From positions 17,391,239-17,455,238 of the forward strand of contig NC_080052.1 in assembly GCF_026212465.1 (NCBI RefSeq): DNA of 64,000 nt, in the 5' to 3' direction. How positions within the stretch are numbered: position 1 is the stretch's first letter; each line of letters starts with the position of its first letter. The notes under the pieces were generated by a model. It saw only the letters and a program-made list of their open reading frames with translations, searched no databases and was not told where the DNA came from. A program made the translations under genes and the position numbers. Source of the DNA: Amaranthus tricolor. Its lineage: Eukaryota > Streptophyta > Magnoliopsida > Caryophyllales > Amaranthaceae. Positions 45,493 to 57,290 of the stretch are shown here, one piece after another.

Positions 45493-46014
45493 GATAAAGG
45501 TCTAAGGTCATCTATTTCATCCCATAAAGATTTAACTTTACTGAAATATTCAGCCACACTCATATTTGGTTCTTGAGAATTATTGAGGAGTTGCTCTTGT
45601 AGCCTATACATTTGTGAAGAAGATGGATTACCATATCGAGACTCAATAGTCCAAATGGCATTGGCAGTTTTGAAATACATGATACTTTTTGCGATATGCC
45701 TCTCTAAAGAAGAAATGAGCCAACTGATCACCATGTTATTGCATCGTTTCCATGCGCGTTCATCTAAAGATCCATCAGGAGGTTGGGGGAAACTACCATC
45801 AACAAAAGACATTTAATTTTTTCATCAAGACTTATAATCATGGACCTTTTCCAATTACTAAAACAAGTGCCATCAAACACAACCGAAACTTGATGCTAGC
45901 GGAATCCGAAGGGTGTAAATAATAAACACTGCTTGGATCTTGGGTGGGATCGGTTGCCGGTTTAGAGATATAGGTATGCACAGTGGTGGGTTGATTTTCT
46001 GGTACAGGTTCCAT
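45493..46014 (-). pseudogene. Copia 2 gag, N-terminal part
   Basis: Starts MEPVPENQPTTVHTY at 46014; after a frameshift near 45840 continues FVDGSFPQPPDGSLDERAWK, NMVISWLISSLERHIAKSIM and QMYRLQEQLLNNSQEPNMSV, the UBN2/retrotran_gag pattern of Copia. Interrupted at DDLRPL by CACTA 2; the rest of gag continues at 43252-43045 (LLMNKELPDVSEVYRMLLQE). Confidence 0.85.
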
Positions 46015-46150
46015 GTGAGAGGAAGAAAGGAAGAGGATAAAAGAAAGCAATTCTTGATAAACCAACAAAACAAATTTATGTAAAAAAACACAAATAAAAT
46101 AAAAAAAATAAACAAAAATAAACAAAAATTAGACAACAATGAGACCTAAG

Positions 46151-46160
46151 TCTGATACCA
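46151..46160 (-). other. primer binding site (initiator Met tRNA type)
   Basis: TGGTATCAGA on the minus strand directly after the LTR end CA, matching the usual Copia primer site complementary to the 3' end of initiator tRNA-Met. Confidence 0.85.
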
Positions 46161-46383
46161 TGATAGAATGAGAGAAAATAAAACCTTAATGGAAACAAAC
46201 AGAAATAACTAACGCGCCCTTTATATAGGGAACAAAAATATGTCTAACTAACCATGGTAAGGAGTTATTAAATAACTAACCATTAGTTAGTCTAAAAAAA
46301 CATAAACTAAAAAATAGCAAAAGAGTACACTAAGAAACAGTAGCAAAGAACATTAATCTGGGCTATGTTCAATATCCTCATCA
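46161..46383 (-). repeat. 5' LTR of Copia 2
   Basis: Minus strand: starts TGATGAGGATATTGAACATA and ends CATTCTATCA next to the primer site. About 220 bases, short even for Copia. The start could be 3 bases later (TGAGGATATTG). Confidence 0.65.
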
Positions 46384-46580
46384 ATATTTGAAGTTTAGGC
46401 CATTAAAGAAACGAATCATCTTCATAACATCAATGGCCAAAAATCTAAGGCGAATCGAGCTAATCTATGAATTTATTAGTGTATTCAATCACACTTAGAG
46501 GATGTTACTTAAGGTAAAATAACTCGATGTGCTTCTGACAATGTAAAGTCACTAGGTAAAAACTCTCCCGTAGTTTCGTC
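46384..46580 (-). pseudogene. gypsy gag remnant
   Basis: Minus-strand fragments HIELFYLK, HPLSVIEYTNKFID and, after frame changes, IRFFNGL follow the gypsy gag pattern (LxxGxMSVxEYxxKFxxLARF...FLxGL). Several stops. Recognition by pattern only. Confidence 0.35.
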
Positions 46581-46708
46581 AAAAATTCTTAGAGAATATA
46601 CGCATTTGTTTAGTCGTGATTGAGTTTTAGGCATGTATAGTGAAAATAGTTAGGTTACTTAGTTCATTTGGCTACAATAGTATTAAAGAAGATTAGAAAG
46701 AGAAACAT

Positions 46709-46947
46709 GGGTGTTTGGCAAAATAGCTTATTAACCAATATTAGCTTATTTTAGTACAAATAGAATGTTGGATGGTCAAACCAGTCAATACTAATGTTTA
46801 GTAAATTAGTTGGTCGAAACAACTTATTGGTATTAATAAGTTGTTTTTGAACAAGCTACTCATAGCAATGGATCCTAAATCAGCAGGTCAAAACAGTTAA
46901 TAAAATCAGCTATTAACTACTAGCTAACAGCCATTTGCCAAACACCC
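46709..46947. mobile_element. hAT-type MITE, fuller copy
   Basis: Ends GGGTGTTTGGCAAAATAGCT and CAGCCATTTGCCAAACACCC are inverted. The body shares 'aaacaacttattg' and 'ttgaacaa' words with the copies at 23873 and 38047. No clear target duplication. Confidence 0.65.
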
Positions 46948-47039
46948 CTATAATAAGTTGATTATGACCTTTAAAGACCATATTTTAACATTTTTCGTTA
47001 TTATTATTCACCTTGAGTTTGCTCGAGGATGAGAAAAAG

Positions 47040-47640
47040 ATTAAGTTTGGGGGAGTTTGATAAGTGTGATGATTTACACTTATATTATACATTTTTATGC
47101 TTTTTTTTTGGTAGATTCGTCGGATTTTATAGGTTGTTATAGATTTTTTTTATTTTATGTTATTACACTGTTTTTGAGCAGCTAACCTATTTTGGTGATT
47201 TTTAATGTGTTTTTGGTCGCAATTTTAATTAATAGATTATGTAGAGATGCAATTGAAAAGATTGCAAAAAGGAGCTCAAAACGTTCCCATATGAAGAAGT
47301 TTTAAATTTTAGCCAAACAACTTTCCAAAAGCAAAGGTCAACTCGGCTTAGGTGGTAAAGGCCTAAAATTCGAGACGACATTCAAAGCAATAGGACTCGG
47401 AATAAGCCGAGTCGACTTTGCTTACAATGAAGCGTTGATTTGTTTTCTTTGCTGCATTTACTTGGTTTTATTATTACGTTTTGTTTTACTGTTTCTAAGG
47501 CATGATTGTTACCCTAGTTGCATCCTCCTCAAATTAAGTTTTTGAACTCCATTGTCATTTCATCAATTAACGAATGCAATCTTGCTAGAACCTAGAGAAG
47601 ATGTAGCCCACATTGGATGAATAAAAGCTGAGATAGAAGA
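47040..47640 (+). repeat. gypsy-type polypurine tract and LTR fragment
   Basis: 'gaggatgagaaaaagattaagtttgggggagt' (split: tract AAGTTTGGGGGAG at 47043-47055) leads straight into TGATAAGTGTGATGATTTAC (47058), the usual 3' LTR start of plant gypsy elements. The following 550 bases ('ggagctcaaaacgttcccat', 'agccgagtcgac', 'gcatgattgttaccctag') fit LTR sequence. The end is not certain and no other part of the element is present. Confidence 0.6.
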
Positions 47641-48440
47641 ATTCTTATATTACTCGTATTATATAGCTTAAATAATTGAGTTTACACCATGTGGATCCAA
47701 GGTCCATCAATATTTTCAACTAATAGCATTCAAGTTATGTATAAAAATATATATTTATAAATGCTAATATATGTGTTGGTTAAATTAGTAGGAGCCTTTC
47801 AATGTGACAACAACAAACCATGTTCAAACCTCATGGAGCAAAAAATTTTTCAAAAATATTAGCAAAATTATTTAATTTTATTTAGATATGGCTGAAGTAT
47901 ACAATTATAATTGAAATGAGTTCTGATTATGTTGGTACCGTTGCAACTTCTTGTGTACACTTTTTTTCCTTGTATTAAATCAATATTTAACTTCTAGTAT
48001 GAAAATATTAAAAGGTAATACTCAAGAATAATATTTTCAAGTTGTACATTTAATTATTTTAAACCTAAACTAGTTAGAGTTGCTCATTATCTACCTTTAG
48101 TGCTATTGGCCTATAATTTTGGGCACTTAGATTTTAGAAACTTATAGCTTATTAATTTGTCATTATTCTCTCAAATCCTCATATTTGCTTAGCTAGAAAT
48201 AGAAACAACTGCAAAGAACCATACACTAACCAAACAAAACAAAAGGCTCCCCAAAACAAATAGCATAAAGATATCCAAGCTAAAGAAAAGAAACCAATGA
48301 GGAGAAAATTAAACAAGAGACAAATATGTTTTTTTTTTTTTTTAATTTTTCCCTTAAAATAGGAATAAATGATGAGTAAATAGAAACATAATAATAAAAT
48401 AAGCACAAATAATAGAAATGTCTACCTTTTGTTTACTAAT
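47641..48440. other. AT-rich intergenic DNA
   Basis: No coding or repeat structure recognised apart from a T-run at 48330-48343. Confidence 0.5.
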
Positions 48441-51141
48441 CAAGTGTGTATTTCTTGTTTCTCTCCTCGGCCCATTTTTTCTTGGGATTTCCTAGTCAAT
48501 AAGATGAATATCATAAACAAGATGATGATGAACATGTTGATTCAGGAACAGAACTTCTTAGTAATCCTCCTGGCGTTCGTAAATTAGGAGAAAACGAACA
48601 TGTAAATGAGAAACATGATGTAAAAATAGATAAAAAGGATAAGGAACTCAAAAAGAAGCTTGAAACAAAGAAGGAGGAACTTAAGAAGCAAAAGAACCTA
48701 CACAAGATAAAGAAAAAAGAACTAAAGAAGGAGAAGGAACTTATAAAGTAGGAGAAACAACTTAACAAGAAAATGGAGAAGGAACTCATAAAGAAGGAGA
48801 AAAACCTAAAGAAGAAGAAGAAAATGCGACCTGAGCCACCCAAAACTGTGCCTGTTCAACCCATACAGCAAAACGAACAACCCAAAACTGAGCCAGTGCA
48901 ACGCATACAGCAGCCGGAGCCACCCAAAACGGTTCCAGAGCAACCCATAAAGCAAGCTGAGCCAGCTAAAGATGTGCCCAAACAAGAACCTCAAGCAGGT
49001 GGAATAGCAGAAACAAATTTCCCAGGAAAATGGGAATTGACAGTTGAGAATGCAGGAGTTTGAGGCATGCATTTGCAGTTGATGCCTAATGACAGAATTG
49101 TGATGTTTGATGCAACTTCATTAGGTAAATCAGCTATTGAGTTGCCTCCTGATCGTTGTCGACTACTTCCTAACACCAATAATACACTTGATTGTTATGC
49201 TCATGCTATTGAATATGATATTGCAACCAACAAAGTTAGAACTCTCAAGGTACTTAATATCATCGTATACACTACTCATACATCTTTTACGCTTTTATAT
49301 CTTCTTGTCTCAGAATTTTTCCTAGCAAAAGATGCACAACACTAATTCAATTGACAAAATCTTTAGATCAACTATATAGCTTGGATGATATACCAACATA
49401 TATACATTTTGGTTTTAAAATAACTATATGTTCAAACCTCTATCCTGTGTGAGAACCGTGTTTTGTTTCAGTCGGAGCATGTACCACTTTTTCCAAGAGG
49501 AACCAAGTTCGCTCACTGCCACCTTAGTCATCCCCTTCCCTCAGCCTAACTTGTACTAAAAAATATCTCAATCCTATATAGATCAAGGATGCAATACATA
49601 CCTCCTCCGTGTTCATAATAGTCCCTATATATTATGTGTTCCCGCTATCTGATACAACATTTTGAGCTTCATATCTTTGAACACGAAAGATATAATCAAA
49701 GTAGCTACATTTTCAGTTTTTATGCTATTTGATGCAATATTTTGAGCTATATATCTTTGAACAATGAAGACATAAATAAACTATTAACCTACCCCAACAT
49801 TTTTTGTTGCTGCTCCAGGTGCTGACTAATCCTTGGTGTTTAAGTGGAGGACTTTCACCAGATGGTACTCTAATAAACACGGGAGGGTGGGAAGAAGGCG
49901 AGAAAATCATTCAATACTACAAATCATGCGACACCTGCGATTGGAGAGAATCGAATGTAAAGCTATCAGACATGAGATGGTATGCTACCAAAACAATGCT
50001 AGGTGATAGAAGTTATGTAATGTTTGGTAGACGTCGTGCTTTCAACTATGAATTTATTGCTCCAGAAGGTGTACCCAGCCCAGGAAAAGTAGACTACAAC
50101 TGATATACATGAGAACAACCTCTATCCCTTCATTCACCTTGCACCAGATGGAAACCTCTTCATATTAGCAAACTTTAAGGCCATGCTTTTCGATGTACGA
50201 GCCAACAGAATAGTTAAAAGATATCCTGATTTGCCTGGTGGAGCTAGAAACTGTCCAGGCTCAGCAACCTCTATAATCCTACCAATTAACCTACAAAACG
50301 ACCCTAATCTCAATATAGAAATCATTGTCTGTGGTGGTGGACAACCTTTAGCCTTTGGTAAGGCCGAGAAGGAAGGAATCTTCCTTCCAGCCTTAGACAC
50401 TTGCAGACGAATCAAAGTCCTAGACCCGGCAGGCAAATGGGAAATCGAGACAATGCCATCAGCTCGTATTATGAGCAACCTGTTGAATTTACCTAATGGT
50501 GATGCAATCACCCTTAATGATGCTAAGAAAGGAGCTTCAGGATGGCAATTTGCTGATGAACCAATTTTCACACCGTTTTTGTATTCCCCTTGAAAGCCTA
50601 ATGGACAACGGTTTAAGGTTTTAGCACCCACTACAATTCCTGGGATGTACCATTCATCAGCAGCAACTCCCAGATGTAAGAATGTTTTGTTGCTGGAAGT
50701 AACACCAATCCAGGATATCAATTCAAGAATGTGAAATTCCCTACTATACTTTCCCTTGAGAAATTCGATCCTCCTTGTCTTGACCCATCACTTCCAACAG
50801 ATTAGACCTATGTTTACCTTACAAAAACAAAGACTTAAAACTATGGACAAAAAATTGATTTTGTATGTAATATAGCTGTTCCTGGATTAGTTCAGCAAAA
50901 GGATGTAATGGTAACTATATTTGTACCATCCACCATTTACGACTCACAGTTTCTCCATGAGCCAATGACTTCTCATCTTGAAACTTACAAGTTTTGTAGC
51001 TAACGATGCAGGGAACTATCGGTTGCAGGGTGATGCACCTCCTAAAGGTGAGATTGCTCCTCCTGGTTGCTACCTTATGTTTGTTAACTACAGCGGTGTT
51101 CCTAGTGTTGCTTCTTGGGTTACACTGCAAAATAGATTGTA
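48441..51141 (+). pseudogene. glyoxal/aldehyde oxidase (GLOX)-like gene, broken
   Basis: Exon 1 ends at 49249 and exon 2 runs 49819-51141. A leader reads CVFLVSLLGPFFLG (signal-peptide-like) with no clear ATG; then a Lys/Glu-rich region (KKDKELKKKLETKKEELKKQ), a Pro/Gln region with repeats (PEPPKTVPVQPIQ), and the oxidase: FPGKWELTVENAGV, MHLQLMPNDRIVMFDATSLG, WCLSGGLSPDGTLINTGGWE, RWYATKTMLGDRSYVMFGRR, NNLYPFIHLAPDGNLFILAN, LDTCRRIKVLDPAGKWEIET and, at the end, GEIAPPGCYLMFVNYSGVPS. Family: secreted radical-copper oxidases that turn aldehydes to acids with H2O2; the Cys of WCxSGG is expected to be part of the Cys-Tyr cofactor. Breaks: TAG 48749, TGA 49061, a frameshift near 50100, TGA 50591, and several frame changes after 50690 where the copper-ligand region should be. 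Confidence 0.85.
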
Positions 51142-51407
51142 GGATTCTGAATTCAATTTTTTTCAGAAAATTGTAGAAAATGCTCTTGTTAGGATCTCCG
51201 TACAGTAGCTTCAGGTTTTGATACTTTTACATTTATACTTGTAGATTTTACTTTGGTTTAAGTGTTATGGCAAGCTAGACTAGTAAGGTTCTGTTTTTGC
51301 TGACCAAAATATGTTGTCAACATATTCTATCATGATAAGTTTTTCAATGAGCTTGTACACAATAAAAACCGCATAAGAGCAGAGTTGCCTACTCAAAAAA
51401 ACCGATG
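51142..51407. other. 3' flank of GLOX pseudogene
   Basis: Probable former 3' UTR, no gene seen. Confidence 0.4.
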
Positions 51408-52210
51408 ATGTTCCATCCTAAAACCAATTGGTAATCAAAGGAGTAGCTCATCAAGCTCATATTTTAGTCAACCTCTCTAATTCCTCGATGTGGGATCAAT
51501 TATTTTTCCAACATTTCATGTATTGTATTAGTGTTTCTTTTTAGATTACAATGATGCAGTTCACTTGAGTATAAACCATTTATGAATGAATGTCAGCACA
51601 AGAAGAACAGATCAGGAAAAAGTAAAGAATAACAAAAAACAGTCTAGCTACTTTGATTTCGCCTAAATCTGAAAATATTCACTAGGTTGAATATAGGGGC
51701 AAAGTTAGAAATTTAAACCAAAAAGGGTCAAACAGTCAATATAGTAGCAAAAAGAGTCAAATAACCGATCAACTAGAAAAATAGTTAATGTTGAATGATC
51801 GATTTATATAAATTGGTACAACCACGAATGATAATTGTATATAATACAAGTTAAAATAATTATTTTTGTCTAAAATTGGAAACATTTTATAATTTTGAAG
51901 AATAAATTAAATTATTAATATTAAGAAATTATTACCAAAATTTGAAATGTGTAGCTTGAACGAGGAATTGAAGATTTAAACCCCAAATCTCAAATTTCAT
52001 TCTACAACTTTAACCATTCATTTTGACATAGGACTAATAATACAATGGACTGCGTTTATAGACCATAAAATTCGTTCCTCCTACAGCCCCTATGTGGCTT
52101 TTGTTGGAAAATAATTCACATGTGATCCTACATCGAAGAATTAAAGAGAAGTTGACTAACATATATACTAGATGGGCTACTCCTCCTAAAACCAATTGGT
52201 TTTATGGTCG
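51408..52210. mobile_element. element with ~100-bp terminal inverted repeats
   Basis: 51411-51512 (CCATCCTAAAACCAATTGGT ... GTCAACCTCTCTAATTCCTC ... TTTTTCCAACA) is an imperfect inverse of 52105-52208 (TGTTGGAAAATAATTCACAT ... GAAGTTGACTAACATATAT ... CCAATTGGTTTTATGG). The interior has a second inverted pair (TAGGGGCAAAG near 51696 and CAGCCCCTATG near 52085), so another element may be nested. No coding. Confidence 0.6.
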
Positions 52211-53261
52211 AACCTTACTTGGTTTGTGTGCAAGTCAACTCTCCTCTTGTGTGCGTCTTGTGTAGAAGTCCAAATTTATCAGCTTCGCTATGATTTATAT
52301 TTTATTATATTTCTTATTGCTAGAAGAAAACAAAATAAAAGAATTTGACTTATCATAATATTAACCCAACTAAACAAAGAAAAACAAATATACAGAAAAT
52401 ATTTCAATGCATTAGTGAACTAACCTCTGATTATCTGATACAGATAGTGAACATGTTTCAGATGAAAACACCTGATCACCCTTTCTGCTTAGGCAGAATT
52501 GCAGAAACCTCAATAGAGCACAAAGTAAGATAATCATATAAGAATATCAAGAGAGCTAGAGCTTACAAGTATCATCTCTACAACATCGTAAACCATCATC
52601 GTACATACATAACGAAGATACCTCAAAAATCCGACGATAGACACCATCATCAGTTTAGGTAACAGAAACAAAACACTTCATATAAGCCTGATTAAGAAGG
52701 GAAAATGACAGTTTGAAATAGAAGAGATATATATAATGTTTTTTTTTACCAATTATGATTCAACAACTTCATATGATAATAGTCTATTCCATTTGGCCGA
52801 CAGTATTATATTGTATTAGAAAATGATAGAAATGTTGACCAACTACCAACAAAGAGCATGAAGTTTGTACAATGCCTGCACGTTTCAGCTCCTGAATAGA
52901 TTATAGTTAACTCCATGCCTGCAAACTCTTCATTGCTCATAAAATTTAAGTTCTGTGCACGTCCATTACCGCGTTCCAGCTCTGCAAATAAGTCTTTCCT
53001 AGCTTGTACATTATGGTCTTTATATCAAAATCAAGTGTACGGCCAAGGTAATTTTTATGCATTATATTTTGACTAAATACAATGTACAAAACTAACTTGG
53101 TGCTGGAAGAACTTAAAAAATTTAGTTAATTTATTAGAGAATATTCGTGGTGATGTACCAGGCCTAGCCCTATAATCTTAAATGAATATGTTTTTTCATC
53201 TTATTACACTTTTTTTAAGATAATTGATACCTTTTTTTATGTAGAGTATAATTAAAATATT
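52211..53261. other. intergenic, no gene seen
   Basis: AT-rich sequence; no recognisable repeat ends or coding frame. Confidence 0.5.
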
Positions 53262-53607
53262 GAGAAATTTCAAGTGGTAACCCTAAATTTTCGGCTCTTT
53301 CACGTGGTAGATAAATATTTTTTTTAATCCACGTGGTGACCTTGACCTTTCAACTTTTCCACGTGGTAGACAAATGCGAAGTTTTTTTATTAACTTTACA
53401 CTATTTTTACCAAATATACTAACACTTTTTTCAAAAAACAAACGTCATGATCACCCTAATTATTTCAAAATCCAGTCGAAATAATTTTTTAATTTAACCA
53501 AAAATTGAACATTTTGTCTACCACATGGAAAAGTTAAAAGTTCAAGGTCATAACCTTAAAACTACCATGGGGAAAATCCAACAACTCAAAGTCACATGGA
53601 GTTTCCC
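53262..53607. mobile_element. Mutator-type MITE with 9-bp target duplication
   Basis: Left end GAGAAATTTCAAGTGGTAA, right end CACATGGAGTTTCCC; flanks TAAAATATT (53253-53261) and TAAAATATA (53608-53616) match at 8 of 9. Internal 'tttcaacttttccacgtggtagacaaa' is mirrored by 'ttttgtctaccacatggaaaagtta'. Same family as 4823-5305. Confidence 0.75.
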
Positions 53608-53616
53608 TAAAATATA

Positions 53617-54668
53617 GGAGTATTACATTAATTTTTAACCACATTGAAATTATAGTGGGAAAATATGGTCTCGGTCACGGTTGTGGTAGGAGTCCAGAAT
53701 CGGACTTCATGGTTAATGTGTTCTTTATTTGGTCACGCTAAACTATAAATCGCTATAATACGGAAGCAATGTGACCCTTGTTTGCACTGTGATTGAACAT
53801 AACCGGAGACAAACCAACAACGAATTACACAATAAGTCTGAAATTATGTGTTACCTTTGTACCATATCCAAGAGAAGCGTTTAGCCTTAGTTTTTGACAA
53901 TTACCATGATTGTGCCATAAAGCTTTATCCCTGCCTCCAAATGACTATGTTACTTGGAAATAAATGTCAATATTTGAAACATCTTCATGTCTAAGTGCCC
54001 AACTTTGTTATCTGTGAAAAATTCCAGAGATTTTGAACTAAATTCAAATGTCCAAGTGTTATATCCATATCTAAATATTAAAGATCCAACACTTAAATTC
54101 GATATGAAGTAAGAAGTCCAAAAAACAGGATTCAGATGTCATACTTAACACAAGTGCAATGTTAACAAATCATGGGATCTCAGCACGAAAACTTCAACAG
54201 CTTGTTTGGTTAACAGTATTAATTAGTGGCAATGAGAATGATTTATAATCTAAATTTTCATAATATGTATCATGTCATTCACATGTTAATGAAAGTTTGA
54301 TCATAAAAAGGTTTTTTTATTCACAATTTTCCATCACCAGCTAATACTAAATGTTCAAACGGTAATGCATTAGAATGAATTTTATGAAGACAATGAGATT
54401 GTTGAAGGAGAATAAGCATGGCCGCTAAATTTACAAGAAATACTCCTACCAAAATTACACTAACTTTTCATTACCATTCCCACCATTTAATATCGGTTAC
54501 CAAACGGGCTGCAAAGATTTCAATAACAAATAAAAAAAGAGGAGGGGACCTTTTCAAGAAACATAGGAAGTAAGAGAAAGGCCTGCAGACATGTAAAAAA
54601 AAATACATAAAGCAGACCTTTTCAAAGACTCCTACACATATCATCAGCATTCATGTATTGCTACAACC
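53617..54668. other. intergenic and XTH upstream region
   Basis: AT-rich, no gene. 54190-54510 has words common to plant hAT-type MITEs ('cattaccattcccaccatttaatatcgg', 'ccaaacggg'), ends not defined. Confidence 0.4.
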
Positions 54669-54676
54669 TATAAAAT
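54669..54676 (+). promoter_or_regulatory. TATA box of XTH gene
   Basis: TATAAAAT 70 bases before the start codon at 54739, a normal distance for a short plant 5' UTR. Confidence 0.5.
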
Positions 54677-54738
54677 CCATGAGAAACAAACACAGAACCA
54701 TCTCATCACCATCAAAACAAGAAAAGGAAGTATTTGAG

Positions 54739-56230
54739 ATGGGAAACCTTAGAGCTGTTCTTTTAGTCTTATTTGCTTCTTCAATGGCTCTTATATGTTC
54801 TGTGCACGCTACATGTCAAGACAGTACTGTCTTCTATTGGGGTGCTGATCGTGGTCGTTATATTGGTTCAGACACTGTTGAACTCATGCTAAATAAAAGT
54901 GGAGGTAATTTCATGAAATGCATAAACAATAAATTCTGATAAGATTATTAGTGATATTTCCTTTAACTTTAATTTGTTTTGCACTATATTATCAGGAACT
55001 GGAATAAAATCAAATGTATTTTACATGTATGGATCTATTAGCTTTAGCATCAAGCTACCTTCTGGCAACTCTGCTGGAACTGTTGCCACTTTCTACGTAA
55101 GTTTCTTGATTATTACTTTTATGTTGCTAAGTGGCTCCGTCTATGTAGAGTTTAGGAATCGTAAGTATAAAATTGATGTTTTAACTGATAATTCTTTACT
55201 GTGAAATTCTGCAGCTCTCTTCTTATGGTGATACACATGATGAAATTGACTACGAGTTTCTTGGAAATGTCACTAACGAACCTTACACAATTCACACGAA
55301 TATTTACACTCAAGGATATGGTAAACGCGAAATACAATTCAAGCCTTGGTTCGACCCAACTGATGGTTACCATACCTACACCATCTTCTGGAACTTCTAT
55401 GAAGTCGTGTAAGTTTCTGGATCATGTCATGTTTAAGGTGGTGTTAGGCCTGTCAATTTGTCACATAATCACCCTATGAGTCCCAATCCACGGGTACCCA
55501 TTGGGTGGGTGTGATTATGTGACGAATTGTCACAGCCTAACATGATATTAGAGCTGAAGGTGGTTCTTGGAGCTCACATGTGAGAGAGTGTTGAAAATAC
55601 TCACATGTGAGAGAGTGTTGAAAATACTCACATGTGAGGAAGATCTCACATTGTGAACTTGCATATAATGCTTTGAGAAAGAGCGAACCTATTGAATCTT
55701 AGGCCTTATTATCTTCAACATAACCAAATAATATTCTATGAACTCTGATGTAATCAATATGATTCAATTAAGTATATAAAATATTCTAAGGTTTTAATCG
55801 ACATTGTTGTCACATTTTCAGGTGGATTGTAGACGGCAAACCAATTCGAGTTTACAGAAAACACCAAGGCTATGATTACCCAGATGCACAACCCATGAAA
55901 GCTTATGCTAGCTTTTGGAATGCAGACGATTGGGCCACTCAGAAAGGGCGTGTTAAGACCGACTGGAGTCTCGCACCATTCAAAGCCATGGTACAGAACT
56001 ACAAGGATGATGCTTGCAAATGCACTCAGAATGATCAAAGCTGCGTGGATAGATGTAGCGTGAAAAATGAAAATAATTGGTGGACAAAGGACAAGTATCA
56101 AAAACTCAGTCCAACACAGAAGGAAGAGATGGACAGGATCAGAGCTAATTATATGATTTATGACTTTTGTGCTGATCCTAAGAGGTTTAATGGAACAGTC
56201 CCACAGGAATGTTCTCTTGCACAATACTAA
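54739..56230 (+). CDS. xyloglucan endotransglucosylase/hydrolase (GH16)
   Basis: Four exons join in frame: 54739-54904, 54996-55096, 55215-55408, 55822-56230; 289 residues, usual for XTHs. The ATG at 54739 is chosen over one further upstream because it opens directly into a signal peptide ([20 protein letters not shown], cut near VHA). Catalytic motif [11 protein letters not shown] at about residues 100-110: nucleophile Glu, helper Asp and acid/base Glu of the GH16 ExDxE signature. NVT right after it is a likely N-glycan site, as in many XTHs. [20 protein letters not shown] and the Cys-rich C-terminus ([14 protein letters not shown] ... PQEC) are the XET_C domain. It acts in the cell wall, cutting and rejoining xyloglucan. 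Odd: the N-terminal part ([14 protein letters not shown]) and [20 protein letters not shown] are unlike common XTHs, so substrate preference may differ. Confidence 0.92.
55442..55542. mobile_element. short hairpin MITE in XTH intron 3
   Basis: TGTTAGGCCTGTCAATTTGT and ACGAATTGTCACAGCCTAACA are near-perfect inverses, continuing inward as CACATAATCACCC and GGGTGTGATTATGTG around a loop with CGGGTACCC. About 100 bases in all. Confidence 0.75.
55571..55650 (+). repeat. 27-bp tandem repeat in XTH intron 3
   Basis: CTCACATGTGAGAGAGTGTT then GAAAATA repeats twice with a third partial copy (CTCACATGTGAGGAAG). Each unit contains the palindrome CTCACATGTGAG. Confidence 0.85.
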
Positions 56231-56676
56231 TATGATCATCATTGAACCTTTTTACAAAGCTTTGTGCCTCAAGAAATAGGCACTATCAACATCACAACAT
56301 TATTTCTCCTATTGTTTCAATGTTCTTTTTTATTTTTCATATTTCCAATGAAAATTCATTCATTCTTGTATGTCATCCTCTACAATTGGTTGCTTCTTTG
56401 TTTTGATTTGTTCTATACGGGTTTGAAACTTTCTATTTTTTCTGGTGAGTCATTTAATCTCTACTTGATCCGAGTTGACTAGGGTTTCCTCAACTCAAAA
56501 GGCTCGGGTGTAAGGTCTTTTATCTAATCGTTTTTATCAATGTGGAAAATAAAACTCGTGTTTGAAAATAGAATAATTAAATAAGATGAATTATACATAA
56601 ACAAATATTGAATTCTTATTAACGTATATTTTCAAAAAAAGAGAAAATATTTAGGAATGTAAGTTTTTTTGAGATT
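56231..56676. other. XTH 3' UTR and intergenic DNA
   Basis: Likely 3' UTR to about 56430; no further gene seen. Confidence 0.4.
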
Positions 56677-57290
56677 GTAAATTCCCCAAGCTAGGAGACG
56701 TAGATAGGCAGCCAACAGCGATTGTGTGATTTATACAGCCCAGCAAATGAACCTACGAACATTAGGCTATTGCCTAGCTATGGAGGGCACAAAGATAGGG
56801 TTATCTTTGAGGGAAGTAAGCTTACGCCTTCGATTCTTGAGTGTCGTAATAGGAAGAAGACGATGGAAGTCATCATCAGACTTTGAGATTCGTCTAATGA
56901 GTTGTATAGTGAGTTGTCTGGTACTTCTTTGGGCTCATTACCCTGTATCATTTATCAGCACATCGATAATGCTTTGACTTCTGCTTTTGTTGAGAGGTGG
57001 CAATCGGATACCAACCTTTCACATGCCCTGAGGTGAGATCATCATTATGTTGCACGACTTGCAACAAAAACTTGGATTGTACATTGGTTGTTAGTTGCTC
57101 GAAGAAGCTTTAGTACAGATATGAGCACTAGCTCTCGGAGGCCTATTTGGGGAGCCAATGAACAAGTTGCACAGGAACGGGGTGTTTAACACTAGGAGCA
57201 TCAACGTTTGTAACCTTCTAAGCATGTGCAACAAGACTCGATCTTTACGAGTGCAGTCTATAGTCACTACATCGCTATCGTGGGGTCAAC
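56677..57290 (+). pseudogene. plant mobile domain (PMD/MAIL1-like) remnant
   Basis: Pieces in changing frames: NLRTLGYCLAMEG, LTSAFVERWQSDTN, TFHMP-like 'FHMP.GEIIIMLHDLQQKLG LYIG' and LFGEPMNKLHRNGVFNTRSI. The order 'ALVERW.P.T.TFH.P.GE.TI.L.DV..ILGL.I.G' is that of the plant mobile domain found in MAIN/MAIL proteins and in transposons. Several stops. Identified by pattern only. Confidence 0.45.

Larger units (their letters stand above)
39039..46383 (-). mobile_element. Copia retrotransposon 2, interrupted and 3'-truncated
   Basis: Minus-strand order: 5' LTR (46161-46383), primer binding site (46151-46160), gag (46014 down to 45493, continuing 43252-43045), protease/pre-integrase (43044-42565), integrase (42568-42327, continuing 40848-40304), RT (40110-39039), then truncation at the inverted duplication; no RNase H and no 3' LTR. 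Interrupted by a solo LTR (40863-42326) and a CACTA element (43253-45492). Many stops and frameshifts. The short LTR and pol motifs fit the Ale/Ivana-type Copia group, but lineage is uncertain. Confidence 0.88.

Noticed and set aside
48511..48843. 110-codon Phe/Ser-rich frame on the minus strand
   Set aside because: It is the antisense shadow of the Lys/Glu-rich GLOX N-terminal region.
50134..50721. 195-codon open frame on the minus strand
   Set aside because: Antisense to the clearly recognisable GLOX coding sequence.
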